64,000 nt of DNA from Jidongwangia harbinensis. GTDB taxonomy: Bacteria > Actinomycetota > Actinomycetes > Mycobacteriales > Micromonosporaceae. Positions 43,710-51,374 of this stretch are shown here, one piece after another; the first letter of the stretch is position 1, and each line of letters begins with the position of its first letter. The notes beneath the pieces are model-generated. The model worked only from the letters and a program-made list of their open reading frames with translations. It was not told the DNA's origin and ran no database searches. The position numbers and the translations under genes are program-made. The stretch is from NCBI RefSeq assembly GCF_020216025.1, contig NZ_JAIWNC010000006.1:62001-126000 (forward strand). Direction: 5' to 3'.

Positions 43710-43913
43710 ATGGTTACGGGCGTTGTGAAGTGGTTCAACGCGGACAAGGGCTTCGGGTTCATCACCCCGGACGACGGCGGCGCCGACGTCTTCGCCCACT
43801 TCTCCGCGATCCAGTCCTCGGGTTACCGGAGCCTGGACGAGAACCAGCGGGTCGAGTTCGAGGTCACGCAGGGCCAGAAGGGCCCGCAGGCCGCGAACAT
43901 CCGTCCGCTCTGA
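43710..43913 (+). CDS. Cold-shock protein (CspA family)
   Basis: RNA chaperone of 67 aa, single cold-shock domain: [19 protein letters not shown] with RNP1 KGFGFI, and RNP2 VFAHF. Melts mRNA secondary structure in characterised relatives. GAGGAG six bases before the ATG. The upstream region holds two possible promoters and an intrinsic terminator between them; a second strong hairpin follows the gene. Confidence 0.96.
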   Translation: MVTGVVKWFNADKGFGFITPDDGGADVFAHFSAIQSSGYRSLDENQRVEFEVTQGQKGPQAANIRPL

Positions 43914-43928
43914 GCTAACGGACACACC

Positions 43929-43958
43929 GGCGCCGCATCCCCCTCGGGGTGCGGCGCC
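43929..43958 (+). terminator. Hairpin terminator after the cold-shock gene
   Basis: GGCGCCGCA plus CCCC pairs with GGGG plus TGCGGCGCC, one bulged T, three-base loop, 16 nt past the stop. No T-run. Confidence 0.65.
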
Positions 43959-44002
43959 GCGTCATGTCCAGCCGCGTCATATCCACCGGCGACCGTGGTG
44001 GG

Positions 44003-44914
44003 TCAGCCGGCACGGGTGGTGGTGCACGGCGCGGTGAGCACGGATTCCCGCCGGAACCGGCCCGGTGCGACGCCGAATTCGCGGCGGAAGGCGGCCGCGA
44101 AGGCGAACTCGTTGGCGTATCCGGCCTGCCGGGCGACGGCCGCCAACGGTGCCTCGGTCTCGCGCAGCAGGCGGGCGCCGCGGGCCAGCCGGGCGCCGAT
44201 CACGTACGCCATCGGCGGCTTGCCCGCCGCCTCGGTGAAGCGCCGGGTGAACGTGGTCCGGGACATCCCGGCCGCCTCGGTCAGCCGGCGTACCGTCCAC
44301 GGCTCCTCCGGCCGGCTGTCGATCAGCCGCAGCGCGGTGGCGATGCCGGGGTCGACGTCGGGCCGGTCCGCCTCGTGCTGGTCCTGCCACAGCCGCAGCA
44401 GTTGCACCAGCAGCAGGTCGATGAGCGCGCCCCGGGTCGCCTGGGCACCGGGCCGGGCCGCCGCGACGTCGTCGGCGAGCAGCGCGGTCAGCGAGCGGAG
44501 AGCCGCGGCCCGGTCGTCCGCCGGGGACAGCACGACGGTGGCCGGTAGTCCCTGCAGGAACCGGTGCACCTGTCCGCGGCCGAGGCGGTAGGCGCCGCAC
44601 AGGAACTCCACGTCGTGCGGCCCGGGACCGCTGGGCTCGGCGCTCATCGGCGCCTCCGGCAGCGCGGCCAGCGTGCACGGCGTGGGGCTGAGCCCGTGTT
44701 CGTCGCCGGCCGGGGAGAGCACGATGTCGCCCCCGGAGACCGCTACCGGTGGCCCGGCGGCCGGGATCAGCCAGCCCGAGCCGTGCAGCAGGACGTGGAA
44801 GCCGACGCCGGTGAACTGCACGTAGCGCCGGCCCCAGTCCCCGGACTCGCCGATCCGGCGGGCGAACGCCTGCCCGGTGCGCACGCTGCCGATCACGTCG
44901 CTGATCACGTCCAT
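44003..44914 (-). CDS. AraC-family regulator with cupin-type sensor domain
   Basis: Regulator of 303 aa. Residues ~1-170 are a cupin-like ligand domain (YVQFTGVGFHVLLHGSGWLI, GGDIVLSPAGDEHG); the C-terminal ~100 residues contain two HTH units (LTEAAGMSRTTFTRRFTEAAG and VARQAGYANEFAFAAAFRREFG). TACCAT six nt before the ATG indicates a leaderless mRNA; an alternative upstream ATG at 45052 would run into the divergent gene. It is divergent from a flavin-dependent oxidoreductase gene, the probable target. Confidence 0.9.
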   Translation of the reverse strand: MDVISDVIGSVRTGQAFARRIGESGDWGRRYVQFTGVGFHVLLHGSGWLIPAAGPPVAVSGGDIVLSPAGDEHGLSPTPCTLAALPEAPMSAEPSGPGPHDVEFLCGAYRLGRGQVHRFLQGLPATVVLSPADDRAAALRSLTALLADDVAAARPGAQATRGALIDLLLVQLLRLWQDQHEADRPDVDPGIATALRLIDSRPEEPWTVRRLTEAAGMSRTTFTRRFTEAAGKPPMAYVIGARLARGARLLRETEAPLAAVARQAGYANEFAFAAAFRREFGVAPGRFRRESVLTAPCTTTRAG

Positions 44915-44920
44915 CGGCGG

Positions 44921-44926
44921 ATGGTA
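44921..44926 (-). promoter_or_regulatory. Leaderless -10 box TACCAT
   Basis: Minus-strand TACCAT, six nt before the ATG at 44914. Confidence 0.5.
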
Positions 44927-45017
44927 GCCGCGCACGCGCGTCCCAGGCGCGAACGCGTATGCGCGGTGGACGATCGGACATGGTCCGGCGGGCCTTTGTG
45001 ATCTTGACTGGGTCATC

Positions 45018-46082
45018 GTGACGACAGAGACCACCACCGACGTGTTCACCATCCTGGCCGCGCACGCGCAGCGGACCGAGGAACGGCAGCGGCCCGCCGC
45101 GGAGAGCCTGCGGGCCGCCCGCGATGCCGGGGCGTTCGCGCTGCGGACCCCGCCGGCCTACGGCGGCGCCGGCGCGGGCGCCGAGACCGTCGCCGCCCGC
45201 CTGGCCGAGTGGGGGCGCGCCTGTCCCTCGACCGCCTGGATCGCCGGTACCTGCGCCACCGCCAAGACCCTGGCCGCGACGCTGTTCACCGGCCCGGCCG
45301 GGGCCGAGATCTTCGCCGACCCGGACGCGCTGGCCTGTGGTTCCGGCCGGCCGGGCGCCCGGGGCGAGCGCCGGCCGGACGGGGTGCTGGTCAACGGGCG
45401 GTGGCCGGCGGTCTCCGGTTGCGAGGACGCCGCCTGGGCCTCCCTGGCCGTCCTGGTGGACGGGACGTTCCACCTGGCGGTGGTGCCAATGGGAAACCTG
45501 ACCATCGAGCCGACCTGGCAGATGGCCGGGATGCGCGGCACCGGCAGCCATACCCTGGTGGCGGAGAACGTGCTGGTCCGGGCCGACCGGATCGCGCCGC
45601 TCGACATGCGGAACAGCTCCGACCGGCTGCTGTTCGGCATCACCGTGCTGGGCCCGGTGGTGGGCGCGGCCCGCGGCGCGCTGGACGTCATCGGCGCGAT
45701 GTTCGCCTCGGACCGGGCACCGTTTATGACCGCCTACACCCGGATGGGCGAGTCACCGGGGGCGCGGCAGTGGCTGGCCGAGGCCACGCACCTGGTGGAC
45801 CGCGCCGGGCGGACGATGACCGAGGTCGCCCGGGCGGCCGACTCGGGTGCCGCGACGACCCCCGCCGACGGTGTACGCCTGCACATGGACCTGGCGGACG
45901 CGGGCCGGGACTGCCGCGCCGCCCTGGAACGGATGCTCGACCTGCACGGTTCAGCCGGGTTCGCCGACTCGAACCCGTTGCAGCGGTACTGGCGCGACGT
46001 CGCGGTCGGCAGCCGGCATCCGCACCTCAACCCGTACCTGGCGGTCGAGAACTACGGCCGGACGGTGGCCGGGGAGGCGTAG
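45018..46082 (+). CDS. Acyl-CoA dehydrogenase-fold flavoprotein (HsaA/DszC-like hydroxylase)
   Basis: Soluble 354-aa protein of the acyl-CoA dehydrogenase fold, resembling FMN-dependent two-component monooxygenases rather than true dehydrogenases. Helpful parts are LRTPPAYGGAGAGAETVAARL, STAWIAGTCATAK, VNGRWPAVSGCEDAAWASLA and MRGTGSHTLVAENVLV. The catalytic Glu of dehydrogenases is not obvious. Such enzymes need a separate flavin reductase, not seen nearby. Starts with GTG about 100 bp from a divergent AraC regulator, which likely controls it. Substrate unknown. Confidence 0.82.
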   Translation: MTTETTTDVFTILAAHAQRTEERQRPAAESLRAARDAGAFALRTPPAYGGAGAGAETVAARLAEWGRACPSTAWIAGTCATAKTLAATLFTGPAGAEIFADPDALACGSGRPGARGERRPDGVLVNGRWPAVSGCEDAAWASLAVLVDGTFHLAVVPMGNLTIEPTWQMAGMRGTGSHTLVAENVLVRADRIAPLDMRNSSDRLLFGITVLGPVVGAARGALDVIGAMFASDRAPFMTAYTRMGESPGARQWLAEATHLVDRAGRTMTEVARAADSGAATTPADGVRLHMDLADAGRDCRAALERMLDLHGSAGFADSNPLQRYWRDVAVGSRHPHLNPYLAVENYGRTVAGEA

Positions 46083-46101
46083 CCCGGCCACCGCGCACGG
46101 C

Positions 46102-46827
46102 TCACGCCTCGGCGGCCTCCGCGGTCGCGGCCGGCAGCGGCGCGGTGCCGCCCAGGTGGGCGGGCAGCCACCAGCGATCGTCCGGTCCGGCCGGCTGCTC
46201 CGGGTACGCCCGCTGCACCGAGTCGAGCAGCACGCTCAGCCGCCCGCTGAGGATCTGCGTGATGGCGTCGGGTGACGTGCCGCGGGGCATCTCCACCGGT
46301 TCGCCGACCGAGATCAGCACGGGTACGTGCCGCTTGGTCAGTTCCTTCTTGCGGCCCTTGGTCCAGAGGCGGTGCGGCCCCCACACCGCCATCGGGATCA
46401 GCGGCACCTTGGCGGTACGGGCCAGCCGGGCGGCGCCCGACTTCATCTCCTTGACGGTGAACGACTCACTGATCGTGGCCTCGGGGAAGACGCCGACGAT
46501 CTCGCCGTTCTTGAGCGCCGTGGTGGCCGCCCGGAACGCCGCGGTGCCGGCCTCGCGGTCCACCGGGATGTGCCGCATGCCGCGCATCAACGGACCGCTG
46601 ATCCGGTGGTCGAACACGCTCTTCTTCGCCATGAACCGCACCAGGCGCTTGGACGGCTGGGCGGCCAGGCCGCAGAAGATGAAGTCGAGGTAACTGGCGT
46701 GGTTGCTGGCCAGCACCGCTCCGCCGGTGGTCGGGATGTTCTCCGCACCGTCGATGGTGATCTTCAGGTCGAGCACCCGGAACATGGTCTTGGCAGCACC
46801 GATGACCGGGGGATACACGAGGTCCAT
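46102..46827 (-). CDS. PlsC-type lysophospholipid acyltransferase
   Basis: Membrane-associated acyltransferase of 241 aa, making phosphatidic acid or a related lipid. Block I NHASYLDF (NHxxxxD), block II around MRHIPVDRE, block III VGVFPEATISES and block IV VPLIPMAVWG are all present. TACCTT six nt before the ATG at 46827 fits a leaderless transcript, and the conserved core starts right after, so the longer frame (to 46965) is rejected. Confidence 0.92.
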   Translation of the reverse strand: MDLVYPPVIGAAKTMFRVLDLKITIDGAENIPTTGGAVLASNHASYLDFIFCGLAAQPSKRLVRFMAKKSVFDHRISGPLMRGMRHIPVDREAGTAAFRAATTALKNGEIVGVFPEATISESFTVKEMKSGAARLARTAKVPLIPMAVWGPHRLWTKGRKKELTKRHVPVLISVGEPVEMPRGTSPDAITQILSGRLSVLLDSVQRAYPEQPAGPDDRWWLPAHLGGTAPLPAATAEAAEA

Positions 46828-46833
46828 GTGAAG

Positions 46834-46839
46834 AAGGTA
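46834..46839 (-). promoter_or_regulatory. Leaderless -10 box TACCTT
   Basis: Minus-strand TACCTT, six nt before the ATG at 46827. Confidence 0.5.
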
Positions 46840-46940
46840 ACCGCCCAACCTGAACCCGGCCTGCGCAGAGTGCAACCATCTCGCCCTCCGCGACGTCTTA
46901 GAGATGACTGCGTCGAAGGCAAACCCACGGGGAGGCATAG

Positions 46941-47069
46941 ATGGACACCCGCTATACCCGCGCCGCACGCCGGGAGATGGCGCTCGTGTTGTTCCTCGCC
47001 GTGACCGGCATCGCCCTGGTCACGCTGGTCGCCTTCGCACCCTGGTACGAGCCGATGGTGATGGGGTAG
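46941..47069 (+). CDS. 42-aa single-pass membrane protein
   Basis: Too short for automatic calling but convincing: GGGGAGG six bases before the ATG, a basic N-terminus (DTRYTRAARR), one membrane helix (residues 14-33, LVLFLAVTGIALVTLVAF) and a short exterior end APWYEPMVMG. Function unknown. Divergent from the acyltransferase gene, 113 nt away. Confidence 0.65.
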   Translation: MDTRYTRAARREMALVLFLAVTGIALVTLVAFAPWYEPMVMG

Positions 47070-47104
47070 GCACCTGGCACCCGTCGTGGTGTTCACTGGT
47101 AGGC

Positions 47105-47989
47105 GTGTCCGAGCCCACGCAGACCTTCTCCTGGCAACGGCCGGGCGGTCCGTGGGCGTCCGGCATGGTCACCGCTCCGTCCGTACCCCCGCTGACTCCG
47201 CCGCCGCCCGACCCGCCGCGACCGCCGGGCCCGGACGGACCGCAACGGCGCCGGCGGCAGATGATGATCTTCGCTGGGATCGCCGGTGCGATCCTCGCGG
47301 CCGGCCTGGCCGTCGTCCTGGTGCTGGTGTTGTCCGGTGAGGGGGACGCGTTCGGCCGGGACCGGGCCGAAGCGCCCACCGACGTGCGGCCGCCGCTCGC
47401 GCGGGCATGCCCGCCGCCGACCGGGGTACCCGAGGCCGCGCCGTCCGGTCCGCCGGTCGCCGCACCGCCGGCCGGCCCGCGGACCGTCGACGACGAGGCC
47501 GGCATCTCCTACGCGGCGTACGGGGCCCCCTGGGAGACCTGGAATCAGGTGTGGCGGGCCGGCACGCTGCAGGTGCCGTACCGCAAGGGCCAGCATTTCG
47601 TCACCGAGAGCTACAGCGGCGGGCAGTACCACGCCTCGATCCTGTCCGCGGCGGTCCCGGCGGCCAACAACGACGCGGTGACCCTCGACCTGGAGTGCGT
47701 GGGCCGGCAGGTGGCGGCGGACGTGCGGGCCGAGTACTACCCGCAGCCGAACACCATGGAGCCGCTGCGCGACGCGCTCACCACGCTGGGCGGGCGGCCG
47801 GCGTGGGTCAGCAAGTTCCGGCTGACGTTCTCCGCGCCCGGCCTGTCGGCCACCGACGAACTGTCCGCGGTGGCGGTCGTCGACGTGGGCAAGACGACGG
47901 CGGCCGTGCTCTACGTGTCCATCCCGGGCACGCACCGGCATCTCGACCCCGTGGTCGACGACGTGCTGAAGTCGGTGCGCCCGCTCTGA
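47105..47989 (+). CDS. Membrane-anchored exported protein, unknown function
   Basis: Not recognised. The 294-aa product has a Pro-rich cytoplasmic N-tail (residues 1-50), one membrane helix (about 54-77, IFAGIAGAILAAGLAVVLVLVL) and a folded exterior domain from about 130 with GISYAAYGAPWETWNQVW and WVSKFRLTFSAPGL. This layout is common for actinobacterial wall-facing proteins of unknown role. The GTG start is inferred from the neighbouring sequence; no clear site. Confidence 0.72.
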   Translation: MSEPTQTFSWQRPGGPWASGMVTAPSVPPLTPPPPDPPRPPGPDGPQRRRRQMMIFAGIAGAILAAGLAVVLVLVLSGEGDAFGRDRAEAPTDVRPPLARACPPPTGVPEAAPSGPPVAAPPAGPRTVDDEAGISYAAYGAPWETWNQVWRAGTLQVPYRKGQHFVTESYSGGQYHASILSAAVPAANNDAVTLDLECVGRQVAADVRAEYYPQPNTMEPLRDALTTLGGRPAWVSKFRLTFSAPGLSATDELSAVAVVDVGKTTAAVLYVSIPGTHRHLDPVVDDVLKSVRPL

Positions 47990-48016
47990 CGTCCGCCGCC
48001 GCGCGACGGCCGCGGC

Positions 48017-48880
48017 TCAGGTACCGGTCAGCCCCCAGCGCTTGCGCAGGGCGTTGTCGGCCGCGTTGAACAGCATGTCGATCAGGATGCCGATCACCAG
48101 CACCACGATGATGAACGAGATGACCAGGCTGGACTCGCTGAGGTCGCGGGCCTGCTGCATGCGTACGCCGACGGAGAGCGCGCCCGGCACGATCACCAGC
48201 AGCTCGCCGGCCATCAGGCTGCGCCAGGAGAACGCCCAGCCCTGCTTGAGCCCGGAGATGAACGACGGCAGCGACGCCGGCAGGATCAGGTGGCGGTACC
48301 GGGCGAAGCCGGTCATGCCCAGCACCTGACCGACCCGCAGCCAGGTCCGCGGCACGTAGTCGATGCCGCTGATCAGGCCGTTCGCCACGGACGGCGCGGC
48401 GCCGATGACCACCACGAACATGATCGCGCTCTCGCTGATCTGGAACAGCAGGATGGCCAGCGGGAACCACATGATCGACGGCATCGTCTGCAGGCCGGTG
48501 ATCAGCGATCCGATCGCGGCCCGCAGCGGCGCGAACCGGGAGACCGCGGCGCCGACCACCGTGCCGATCAGCACGGCGAGCGCGAACCCGGTCACCGCCC
48601 GGAGCATGGTCAGCCGTACGCCCTCCCAGAAGTCGCCGGTGGTGACCAGGGTGGCCAGGTCGCCGAACACGGTCGCCGGGCCGGGCAGGACGTACTCCGG
48701 TTTCCACTCCGACAGCACCACCAGCTGCCAGGCCGCGATGACGATCCCCACGGCCAGCAGCTTGGGCCAGGTCGCGCGCCAGAGGCGGCGGCCGAGGTCG
48801 CGTTCGCGGGCCGGGGAGAGCTCCAGCGCGTCCAGCCCGGAGAGGCGGTCGGCCGCGTCGTCCTTGACGTCAGTGGGCAT
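48017..48880 (-). CDS. ABC transporter permease, SsuC/TauC-like
   Basis: Inner-membrane permease of 287 aa with six hydrophobic segments, and the EAA-type cytoplasmic loop in LGMTGFARYRHLILPASLPSFISGL (residues ~190-214), where the ATPase docks. Sequence style matches nitrate/sulfonate/taurine importers. Last gene of the Rrf2-binding protein-ATPase-permease operon; its start overlaps the ATPase gene by 11 bp. Cargo is probably an organosulphur compound, by context. Confidence 0.9.
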   Translation of the reverse strand: MPTDVKDDAADRLSGLDALELSPARERDLGRRLWRATWPKLLAVGIVIAAWQLVVLSEWKPEYVLPGPATVFGDLATLVTTGDFWEGVRLTMLRAVTGFALAVLIGTVVGAAVSRFAPLRAAIGSLITGLQTMPSIMWFPLAILLFQISESAIMFVVVIGAAPSVANGLISGIDYVPRTWLRVGQVLGMTGFARYRHLILPASLPSFISGLKQGWAFSWRSLMAGELLVIVPGALSVGVRMQQARDLSESSLVISFIIVVLVIGILIDMLFNAADNALRKRWGLTGT

Positions 48881-49652
48881 GGCGGGCGACCTCCGCGCGG
48901 AGCCGGTCGGTGATGTCGGCGGCCTGACCGGCCACCTCGGGCGAGTCGATGCGCCGGGGCCGGGCGTGGCCGACCGGGAAGTCCTCGATGACCCGGCCGG
49001 GCCGGCTGCTGAGCAGCACCACCCGGTCGCCGAGCCGGACCGCCTCGCGCACGTTGTGCGTGACGAAGACGACGGTCAGCGCCTGCTCGCGCCAGATCCG
49101 TTCCAGCTCGTCGTGCAGGATGTCGCGGGTCATCGCGTCCAGCGCGCCGAACGGCTCGTCCATCAGCAGGATGTCGGCGTCCTGGGCGAGCGCCCGGGCC
49201 AGCGCCACCCGCTGGCGCATGCCGCCGGAGAGTTCGTGCGGCCGCTTGTCGCCGAACCCGGTGAGCCGCACCACGTCGAGCAGCTCCGCGGCCCGGCGCC
49301 GGCGTTCGGCCTTGCCGATCCCGCGCAGCCGCATGGCCAGTTCCACGTTCCCGGACACCGACAGCCACGGGAACAGCGCCGCCTCCTGGAACATCAGCGA
49401 CACGTGCCGGCCGCCGATGTCCAGCGTGCCGCCGCTGATCTCGTCCAGGCCGGCGACCAGCGACAGCAGCGTGCTCTTGCCGCAGCCGGAGGCGCCGAGC
49501 AGACACACGAATTCTCCCTGACGGACGGTCAGGGAGACCTTGTCCAGGGCCAGCAGGGCGTTCGCCCCGGCGCCGTACTGCTTGGAGACACTGTCGAGGC
49601 GGACGACGACGTCGGTGTCCTGCCGGACCGGCTTGGTCTCTACCAGGCTCAT
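48870..49652 (-). CDS. ABC transporter ATPase, SsuB/TauB-like
   Basis: ATPase of 260 aa energising the importer. Walker A LGASGCGKST (about residues 52-61), Q-loop MFQEAALFPW, signature LSGGMRQRVALARAL, Walker B ILLMDEPFGALD and H-loop VTHNVREA are complete. GAGGAGTG stands before the ATG. A strong hairpin separates it from the upstream binding-protein gene, which may lower its expression compared with the binding protein. Confidence 0.94.
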   Translation of the reverse strand: MSLVETKPVRQDTDVVVRLDSVSKQYGAGANALLALDKVSLTVRQGEFVCLLGASGCGKSTLLSLVAGLDEISGGTLDIGGRHVSLMFQEAALFPWLSVSGNVELAMRLRGIGKAERRRRAAELLDVVRLTGFGDKRPHELSGGMRQRVALARALAQDADILLMDEPFGALDAMTRDILHDELERIWREQALTVVFVTHNVREAVRLGDRVVLLSSRPGRVIEDFPVGHARPRRIDSPEVAGQAADITDRLRAEVARHAH

Positions 49653-49670
49653 GTTCACTCCTCGGTCAGG

Positions 49671-49700
49671 CCCGGCCGGGCGCGTCCGCGCCCGGCCGGG
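49671..49700. terminator. Intra-operon hairpin between binding protein and ATPase genes
   Basis: Perfect 13-base arms (CCCGGCCGGGCGC and complement) with four-base loop GTCC, no T-run, between two genes of one operon. Typical of partial termination or mRNA-end protection that leaves more binding protein than ATPase. Confidence 0.65.
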
Positions 49701-49708
49701 AGACGACA

Positions 49709-50767
49709 TCAGGACGCGGCCGCGTCGCTGACCTCGGGCTTGCCGGCCGCCTTGAGCTGCTCGTTGAGCGGGGCCAGGTCGTAGATGCCCTTCAGGTCGA
49801 CCGGCTTGAGCAGCCCGACGTCCTGCGCGTGCTGGGCGCTGGCGTAGAGCGACGCCGCGATCGGGTCGTTGGTGAACGTCAGATTCTTGAACGCGGCGTT
49901 CAGGATCTCGTCCTTGAGCGGCTTGCCGCTGAGCGCGGCGAGCTGGTCGTTGGCCGCCTTCTTGGCGTCCTCGCCGTTCTTCTCGATGTAGTCGACCGAC
50001 GCGAGGTGGCCCTGCAGCAGCTTCTTCACCGTGTCCGGGTGCTCCTTGAGGAACTCCTGCTTGACGATCAGGTGGGTGGTGACGAACTGCCCGTTCGGCC
50101 ACAGCGTCTTCTCGTCGATCAGCAGCTTGCCCTTGGACTCCAGCTGCAGCCGGCTCAGGTGCGGCTCCGGCACCCAGGCACCGTCGATGGCGCCCTGCGC
50201 GAACGCCTGCACCGCGGTGGCGTTGTCCTGCGGCAGCACCGAGACGTCGCCGCCGCCCTGCTGGTCGGCGGTGAACCCGTTCTTCTTGAGCCAGTTCCGG
50301 AGCGCCACGTCCTGGGTGTTGCCCAGCTGCGGGGTGGCGATCTTCTTGCCCTTGAGGTCGGCCGGGGTGTTGATGCCGTTGCGGACCACCAGGCCGGCGC
50401 CGCCCGAGGTGCTGCCCGCGATGATCTTCAGGGCGGTGCCCTTGGAGGTGGCCCAGCCGTTGATCGCCGGGTTCGGTCCGATGTAGGTGGCGTCGATCGC
50501 GCCGGAGAACAGCGCCTCGATCGCGGCCGGTCCGGCGTTGAACGTCTTCGGATCCAGCTTGGTGTCGCCGAGCGACTGCTGGAAGAGCCCCTTGTTCACC
50601 CCGATCAGGGCGGGCGCGTGGGTGATGTTCGGGAAGTAGCCGAGCCGCAGCGTGGTCCCTCCGCCACCGGCCGAGGCCTCGTCGCCGCCGCCGCAGGCGG
50701 ACAGGCTGGTGGCGGCCAGGGCGGCGGCCGCGGCGAGAGCAAGCGTACGGATGGTGCGTGAGCTCAT
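49709..50767 (-). CDS. ABC transporter substrate-binding lipoprotein, sulfonate/taurine type
   Basis: Extracytoplasmic lipoprotein of 352 aa. Signal with lipobox LSAC (Cys near residue 25), then an SsuA/TauA/NrtA-type fold: LRLGYFPNITHAPALIG, FNAGPAAIEALFSGAIDATYIG, and DLKGKKIATPQLGNTQDVALR. Such proteins deliver aliphatic sulfonates, taurine or nitrate to the permease. AGGAGTGGGC precedes the ATG. Nine nt behind the Rrf2 gene, so regulation and uptake are one unit. Sulfur compound as cargo is inferred from family and context. Confidence 0.9.
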   Translation of the reverse strand: MSSRTIRTLALAAAAALAATSLSACGGGDEASAGGGGTTLRLGYFPNITHAPALIGVNKGLFQQSLGDTKLDPKTFNAGPAAIEALFSGAIDATYIGPNPAINGWATSKGTALKIIAGSTSGGAGLVVRNGINTPADLKGKKIATPQLGNTQDVALRNWLKKNGFTADQQGGGDVSVLPQDNATAVQAFAQGAIDGAWVPEPHLSRLQLESKGKLLIDEKTLWPNGQFVTTHLIVKQEFLKEHPDTVKKLLQGHLASVDYIEKNGEDAKKAANDQLAALSGKPLKDEILNAAFKNLTFTNDPIAASLYASAQHAQDVGLLKPVDLKGIYDLAPLNEQLKAAGKPEVSDAAAS

Positions 50768-50775
50768 GCCCACTC

Positions 50776-51195
50776 CTATTTCGATCTCGAAGAAACGGCG
50801 GAAACAGATAGTTCGGCGAGCGTGGTGCGGTCGACGACGCCCTCGATGGCCGCTTCGACCGCCATCCACACGTCGCCCAGGCCGGTCGCCGCGCCGTGGT
50901 AGGTCGCGGTGGTGGTGGGTAGCCCTCGTACCGTGGTCAGCGCTCCGCCGACCGCGCGTACGACGTCGCCCACGGTGATGTCCTGGGCGTCGCGGGCCAG
51001 CGCGTACCCGCCGTCCACCCCGCGATGGCTGTGCAACAGCCCGGCGCGGCGCAGATCGAGCAGGATGCCCTGGAGAAAGCTGAGGGGGATGTCCTGGGCC
51101 GCCGCGAGTGTGGCGGCCTTGACCAACTGCGGGTGGTCCGCGGCCACGGACAGCATCGCCCGGACCGCGTAGTCGGTGCGTGCCGAGACGTACAA
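50776..51195 (-). CDS. Rrf2-family transcriptional regulator without Fe-S cysteines
   Basis: Winged-helix repressor of 139 aa. Rrf2 pattern: DYAVRAMLSVAADHP, AAAQDIPLSFLQGILLDLRRAGLLHSHRG (HTH, carried in residues ~32-60) and GGYALARDAQDITVGDVVRAV. There is no cysteine, so unlike IscR/NsrR it cannot hold an iron-sulphur cluster and is closer to CymR, the cysteine-metabolism repressor. Its first codon appears to be TTG, with GAGGAC upstream. It heads the sulfonate-type transporter operon, which supports a role in sulfur control. Confidence 0.88.
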   Translation of the reverse strand: MYVSARTDYAVRAMLSVAADHPQLVKAATLAAAQDIPLSFLQGILLDLRRAGLLHSHRGVDGGYALARDAQDITVGDVVRAVGGALTTVRGLPTTTATYHGAATGLGDVWMAVEAAIEGVVDRTTLAELSVSAVSSRSK

Positions 51196-51236
51196 GGGGT
51201 CGTCCTCTCGTCACGGGCGGTCGATCAAACTCCGCT

Positions 51237-51258
51237 TTCCCTATCTGATGCATGGGAA
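51237..51258. promoter_or_regulatory. Rrf2 operator candidate
   Basis: TTCCCTATCTGATGCATGGGAA: TTCCC/GGGAA outer arms with partly symmetric inner AT; 42 nt before the Rrf2 start. Plausible autoregulatory site. Confidence 0.5.
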
Positions 51259-51362
51259 TAATGGATGAGGTGGGTTTGCCTCGTCAAGGGTGAACCGCAT
51301 CGTGGAAGGCGGGGGACGACCGAAAGTGATGGCGTGGTCGCCGTCGGGTCGGCAGGTCAGGC

Positions 51363-51368
51363 TAGATT
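51363..51368 (+). promoter_or_regulatory. Leaderless -10 box TAGATT
   Basis: TAGATT, six nt before the GTG of the first M16 gene. Confidence 0.6.
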
Positions 51369-51374
51369 CATACC

